From Candidatus Uhrbacteria bacterium (GTDB lineage Bacteria > Patescibacteriota > Patescibacteriia > UBA9934): DNA of 16,514 bases. Both the position numbers and the translations under genes were made by a program. The number at the start of each line of letters is the position of its first letter. Positions within the stretch are counted from its first letter, which is position 1. Positions 14,008 through 16,514 of the stretch are shown in pieces. The DNA lies in the NCBI GenBank assembly GCA_903891735.1, contig CAITFQ010000036.1:1-16514 (forward strand), read 5' to 3'. The notes below the pieces were generated by a model. That model searched no databases. It was not told the origin of the DNA and saw nothing but the letters and a program-made list of their open reading frames with translations.

Positions 14008-14148
14008 CTTGTAGGAGGGAGTGACTGTCGGGTAGCTCCTGCGCCAAGCGAAAGTCGGCCCTGTAATGGCGCCCGAGTCATACGAGGTGAGACGGCCATT
14101 ACGGTTGACGACTTGCAGCGCGAAGCAGGACTACTCGATAGCCACTCC
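14008..14148 (+). repeat. structured intergenic element, copy C
   Basis: CTTGTAG (14008-14014) opens an element with nested pairing. GGAGTGACTGTCGGGTAG (14018-14035) pairs with CTACTCGATAGCCACTCC (14131-14148): 18 positions, one mismatch and two G-T pairs. After a single bulged C, TCCTGC (14037-14042) pairs with GCAGGA (14125-14130), so the helix runs for about 24 bp. Inside, AAGTCG (14052-14057) pairs with CGACTT (14109-14114), and CTGTAATGGC (14061-14070) pairs with GCCATTACGG (14095-14104). The motif order matches copies A and B, while many paired bases differ. It fills most of the divergent spacer between the minus-strand glycosyltransferase operon and tdk. Small ORFs crossing it are not convincing. 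Confidence 0.75.
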
Positions 14149-14168
14149 TAACACGAACATCGATTTCA

Positions 14169-14198
14169 CAAGATTGCTTCGCTGACGCTCGCAATGAC
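14169..14198. repeat. REP-like 30-bp palindromic repeat, copy 2
   Basis: It differs from 7235-7264 by one base (GACGCTC instead of GATGCTC) and lies in the same orientation relative to the following gene. It ends 22 bp before the tdk start codon. As with copy 1, a structured element lies a few tens of bases upstream. Confidence 0.75.
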
Positions 14199-14220
14199 AA
14201 AATTTAAGTAATAGAATTAT

Positions 14221-14769
14221 ATGTACAGAGGTGGTATTGAAGTAATTTCCGGTTGCATGTTTTCCGGCAAAACCGAAGAACTCTTACGGCGCATCCGCCG
14301 CAGCGAACTCGCCCGGTTGCCCGTTCAACTCTTCAAGCACGCGCTGGACGAACGCTACACCAGCGGCCACGTCGAAAGCCATTCGTCGATGAAACTCCCG
14401 GCCACCGGCGCCATGACCGTGGCCGAACTGCGCGCCAAGCTCGACCCCATGGCTCAAGTCATCGGCATCGACGAAGCCCAATTCTACGACGCCAGTATCG
14501 TCGCCTTCGTCACCGAGCTCGCCGATCGCGGCCGCCAAGTCATCGTGGCCGGCCTCGACTCTGACTTCCGTGGCCTCCCCTTTGGCGCCATGCCCCAACT
14601 CCTCGCCATCGCGGAGAACGTCAGCAAAATGCACGCCGTCTGCATGGTCTGCGGCGGCCCAGCCAGCCAAACCCAACGCCTCGGCACCTCCCAAGAACTA
14701 GTCATCGTCGGCGCCACAGACTCCTACGAAGCCCGCTGTCGCCAGTGTTTCCGCCCAGGTGGAGTATAA
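14221..14769 (+). CDS. tdk: thymidine kinase, type II (TK1-like)
   Basis: The enzyme phosphorylates thymidine to dTMP with ATP, salvaging the nucleoside for DNA synthesis, in the cytoplasm. At 182 aa it has normal length for the family. The P-loop is GCMFSGKTEELLRR (11-24). IGIDEAQFY (81-89) carries the catalytic Glu and the Mg-binding Asp. LDSDFRGLPFG (112-122) is the conserved strand and loop. The structural zinc is bound by C141, C144, C173 and C176 (CMVC and CRQC). SYEARCRQCF is the usual end of the lasso domain. The start is set by the position of the P-loop; upstream is AT-rich (TAGAAT at 14212-14217) without a Shine-Dalgarno site. Two Nudix genes follow closely. Thymidine salvage suits an organism with limited nucleotide synthesis. 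Confidence 0.96.
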   Translation: MYRGGIEVISGCMFSGKTEELLRRIRRSELARLPVQLFKHALDERYTSGHVESHSSMKLPATGAMTVAELRAKLDPMAQVIGIDEAQFYDASIVAFVTELADRGRQVIVAGLDSDFRGLPFGAMPQLLAIAENVSKMHAVCMVCGGPASQTQRLGTSQELVIVGATDSYEARCRQCFRPGGV

Positions 14770-14770
14770 T
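14765..14770 (+). promoter_or_regulatory. possible internal promoter, -10 TATAAT
   Basis: A perfect TATAAT overlaps the tdk stop codon. The Nudix ATG at 14779 is nine bases after it, the same spacing seen at the other predicted leaderless starts. No -35 is evident, so this may be chance. The nearest Shine-Dalgarno-like GGTGGAG (14758-14764) is too far from the ATG to be convincing. Confidence 0.4.
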
Positions 14771-14778
14771 CGCCAAGT

Positions 14779-15279
14779 ATGGAAGAAATCCTCGACGTCG
14801 TCGACGACCACGATCAAGTCATCGGCCAAATGGAACGGACCGCCTTGCGTGCTCAGGGCGGACACAACTTTCGTGTCATTAACGCCCTCATCGTCAACAG
14901 CCTTGGTCAAATCTGGATCCCGCGCCGCACAGCGGACAAAGCCTACGCCCCCAACGCCCTCGACCTCAGCGTCGGTGGTCACGTCATGGCCGGCGAAACT
15001 TACGACGAGTGCTTCGCCCGCGAAACCCTGGAAGAAACCGGCCTCGACGTCTCAACCCTTCCCCACCGCATCCTCGGTTACCTCACCCCACCCAAAGACG
15101 GCGTCAACGCCTTCATGTACGTCTACGAAATCTTGGCCGACGACGTCCCCAACTTTAACCCTAGTGACTTCTCCGAATTCTTCTGGCTCACTCCTCAAGC
15201 TATCCTTGACCGCTTAGCCCAAGGCGACATCGGCAAAGGCGACCTGCCCATTATCATCAAGCATTTTTATCATCTATGA
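14779..15279 (+). CDS. Nudix hydrolase, IPP isomerase-like group
   Basis: The protein is 166 aa and hydrolyses a nucleoside diphosphate linked to some moiety X; the substrate is unknown. The Nudix box is complete: G67-x5-E73-x7-RE(81-82)-TL-EE(85-86)-TGL. The metal-binding REx2EE is intact. Before it, IWIPRRTADKAYAPNALDLSVGGHV resembles YfcD and isopentenyl-diphosphate isomerase, whose shared fold includes a similar WDLSVGGH stretch. The N-terminal MEEILDVVDDHDQVIG is also typical of that group. It follows tdk after 9 nt and overlaps the next Nudix gene by ATGA. A role in clearing or recycling nucleotide derivatives is likely from context. Confidence 0.9.
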   Translation: MEEILDVVDDHDQVIGQMERTALRAQGGHNFRVINALIVNSLGQIWIPRRTADKAYAPNALDLSVGGHVMAGETYDECFARETLEETGLDVSTLPHRILGYLTPPKDGVNAFMYVYEILADDVPNFNPSDFSEFFWLTPQAILDRLAQGDIGKGDLPIIIKHFYHL

Positions 15280-15713
15280 CCAAAACCCGCTTCACCGTTA
15301 TCCCTGCCGTTTACCTCGTCTTACAAAAAGACGGTCAAGTTTTATTACTTCAGCGCCAAAACACCGGCTACATGGACGGCTCGTATGGCCTACCAGCTGG
15401 TCATCACGATGGCGGGCAAACTATTAAAGAAGGCACTTGTCGCGAAGCAAAAGAAGAAATCGGTTTAGATCTAACTCCCGACGATCTCACTTTTGCTCAC
15501 GTCATGCACCGCCAAGCGAACGACGGCGAACGCGTCGACTTTTTCTTCACCTGTACCAATTGGTCCGGTACTCCCAGCAACACCGAACCGGATAAATGCT
15601 CTGATCTCTCTTGGTTCCCCATGAACAATCTCCCTAGCAACATCACCCCCATCGTCGCTCAAGCCCTCAACTCAATCGCCAATAACATCCCTTACAGCGA
15701 AGCGATGGAGTAA
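15276..15713 (+). CDS. Nudix hydrolase with variant Nudix box
   Basis: The protein is 145 aa. The box is G42-HHDGG-Q48-TIKEGTC-RE(56-57)-AK-EE(60-61)-IGL. The usual first Glu of the signature (G-x5-E) is Gln. The REx2EE metal ligands are kept, so activity is likely. TGYMDGSYGLPAGH before the box is a well-known start in one branch of Nudix enzymes acting on nucleotide derivatives. The start overlaps the stop of the previous gene (ATGA at 15276-15279), which suggests coupled translation. Two adjacent Nudix enzymes of different subgroups imply different substrates. Element B lies directly downstream. Confidence 0.9.
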   Translation: MTKTRFTVIPAVYLVLQKDGQVLLLQRQNTGYMDGSYGLPAGHHDGGQTIKEGTCREAKEEIGLDLTPDDLTFAHVMHRQANDGERVDFFFTCTNWSGTPSNTEPDKCSDLSWFPMNNLPSNITPIVAQALNSIANNIPYSEAME

Positions 15714-15718
15714 TATTT

Positions 15719-15908
15719 TTAGTGAGACACTCAGGCCTTGTAGAGCGGTCGTTGTCGCAAGAGACTGGCAGGGTGGTCCTCTGACGACGCGATGGCCGAC
15801 CCGAGAAAAACTTGCCGGAGATTAAGTACCAGGATCAGCAACGAGGCAACTTGTAGGTTTTTCTGGGCTGAGGCCTTGAGCTAGGAAGAGGGCTACCCTG
15901 GCAGTCTC
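15719..15908 (+). repeat. structured intergenic element, copy B
   Basis: The spacer between two convergent genes holds this element. TTAGTGA (15719-15725) and CTTGTAGAGCG (15737-15747) match copy A. The core starts 57 bases after the second box, exactly as in copy A. CAGGGTGGTCCTCT (15769-15782) pairs with AGAGGGCTACCCTG (15887-15900), a 14-bp helix with two G-T pairs and no mismatch. GGCC (15794-15797), CCC and AGAAAA pair with TTTTCT, GGG and GGCC (15859-15875). At the apex TTGCC (15812-15816) can pair with GGCAA (15845-15849). GTTGTC (15751-15756) with GACGAC (15783-15788) offers an alternative local hairpin. GAGAC (15724-15728) and GTCTC (15904-15908) may close the whole. The strand is set by match to copy A. 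Confidence 0.72.
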
Positions 15909-15915
15909 GAAACGA

Positions 15916-16514
15916 CTAACGTCTAAATCCCCTCTTCACCTTTTGCAAAACCTTACTCGCTCGATACAGCCCGTACACCAAAATATTCGTCGGCAAATCA
16001 AACGTCCCCGGAGCCGCCACAATCTCGCCCCCAAATCCCAGCTTAAATTGAGTGATCCCCGCCCAGGAATGCTTTTTACTAGCCCCGACTGGCGCTACTC
16101 CCCAAAAATCATAACTGGTCATGCCCTCAGCTATCGCCTCGTCAATGAGATACTGATGGAGCGCATACGGCGCCATCACATTACGGTGCAAATTACTGGA
16201 AGCCCCATGCAAATACGTCCGCTGGCCATTAAAATCGATCGTCACATTCGCCGCCAACGGCCGGCCGTCATAATCTGCAAACGCCAAACTCGCCCGCACC
16301 TCACCATTCTGCAACACTTCCAGCATTTTCTTATAATACTCCAGTGGATGCAGGGAAAACCTATCTCGTGCCGCCGTCTGCTCCAGCAACCGCTCCATAT
16401 CCTCAATCACTGGCTCGGCGGAAGCTCGCACCGTCACCCCTTTTTTCTCCGCCAAACGAATATTATACCGCGTCTTCGGTTTCATCATGGCCGCAATCAC
16501 CTCTTTTCCTTGGG
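15916..16514 (-). CDS. FemAB-family peptidoglycan bridge enzyme, 5' partial
   Basis: The visible part is about 198 aa and is open to the right edge. A GTG at 16500 could be read as a start, but the codons beyond it (…QGKE) continue the family pattern, so the true N-terminus lies outside the window. KTRYNIRLAEKKGV is the classic motif before the second GNAT-like domain of FemABX proteins. YLHGASSNLHRNVMAPYALH and YDFWGVAP are typical of the acceptor and core strands, followed by FKLGFGGE near the C-terminus. The family attaches amino acids from aminoacyl-tRNA to the stem peptide of lipid II. The amino acid is not readable from sequence. The gene converges on the Nudix operon, with element B between them. 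Confidence 0.88.
   Translation of the reverse strand, partial: QGKEVIAAMMKPKTRYNIRLAEKKGVTVRASAEPVIEDMERLLEQTAARDRFSLHPLEYYKKMLEVLQNGEVRASLAFADYDGRPLAANVTIDFNGQRTYLHGASSNLHRNVMAPYALHQYLIDEAIAEGMTSYDFWGVAPVGASKKHSWAGITQFKLGFGGEIVAAPGTFDLPTNILVYGLYRASKVLQKVKRGFRR

Noticed and set aside
13911..14151. Short ORFs on both strands through the tdk spacer
   Set aside because: They cross the long helix of element C, lack ribosome binding sites, and their composition is explained by the palindromic sequence.
15719..15920. Element B as a MITE with TTAGT/ACTAA terminal repeats
   Set aside because: TTAGT and ACTAA flank copy B, but copy A lacks the matching right end and no target duplication is visible.
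1..16514. CRISPR array, insertion sequence or phage module
   Set aside because: No regularly spaced direct repeats, transposase, integrase or structural phage genes were seen. The repeats present are few and hairpin-forming.

Overview
The window looks like chromosome from an uncultivated bacterium, most likely of the Candidate Phyla Radiation (Patescibacteria). This is an inference, not a proven assignment. It rests on a DUF4012 protein next to a DUF11 surface protein, a FemAB-type peptidoglycan bridge enzyme, many small genes with no recognisable family, short spacers, and several promoters whose -10 box lies only 6-9 nt from the start codon (leaderless mRNA). TGA acts as a normal stop: two gene pairs overlap through ATGA. 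The recoded-TGA lineages (Gracilibacteria, Absconditabacteria) are therefore unlikely. I see no phage, transposase, CRISPR, tRNA or rRNA.

Region 1 (1-3094, + strand) is a run of seven small genes, all unrecognised: three multi-span membrane proteins, one single-span protein with an Asp-rich calcium-loop-like motif, one lipoprotein, and two tiny downstream ORFs. The first five each start behind a clear GGAG Shine-Dalgarno site and are separated by 100-190 nt spacers full of hairpins. Two spacers share one leader design, and two share a 46-nt stem-loop. The block ends at a strong terminator (3052-3094).

Region 2 (3095-4052) is a single-gene unit with its own TTGACA promoter, a 265-aa helical protein of unknown function, and a long GC-rich terminator. 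Region 3 (4050-4479) is rnpB, the RNase P RNA, with a near-consensus promoter and its own terminator.

Region 4 (4483-13939) is a surface polysaccharide and cell-envelope locus. On the + strand are a polyprenyl-phosphate sugar-1-phosphate transferase and two GT4 glycosyltransferases. On the - strand a third GT4, a DUF4012 membrane protein and a DUF11-repeat membrane-anchored protein form a tight operon. The two groups converge and overlap by 16 bp at 8406-8421. Together they would load a first sugar onto the lipid carrier, extend it, and perhaps place or attach the glycan at the surface.

Region 5 (14221-15713, + strand) is a nucleotide-salvage and sanitation operon: type II thymidine kinase and two Nudix hydrolases. 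A convergent 5'-truncated FemAB-family gene runs off the right edge.

The most striking novelty is a family of structured intergenic elements with three copies: 7028-7212, 14008-14148 and 15719-15908. They share boundary boxes and a common set of nested helices, with compensatory base changes between copies. Two are followed by the same 30-bp REP-like hairpin placed just before a gene start. They lie in co-directional, divergent and convergent spacers, so they are not simply 5' leaders of one gene type.
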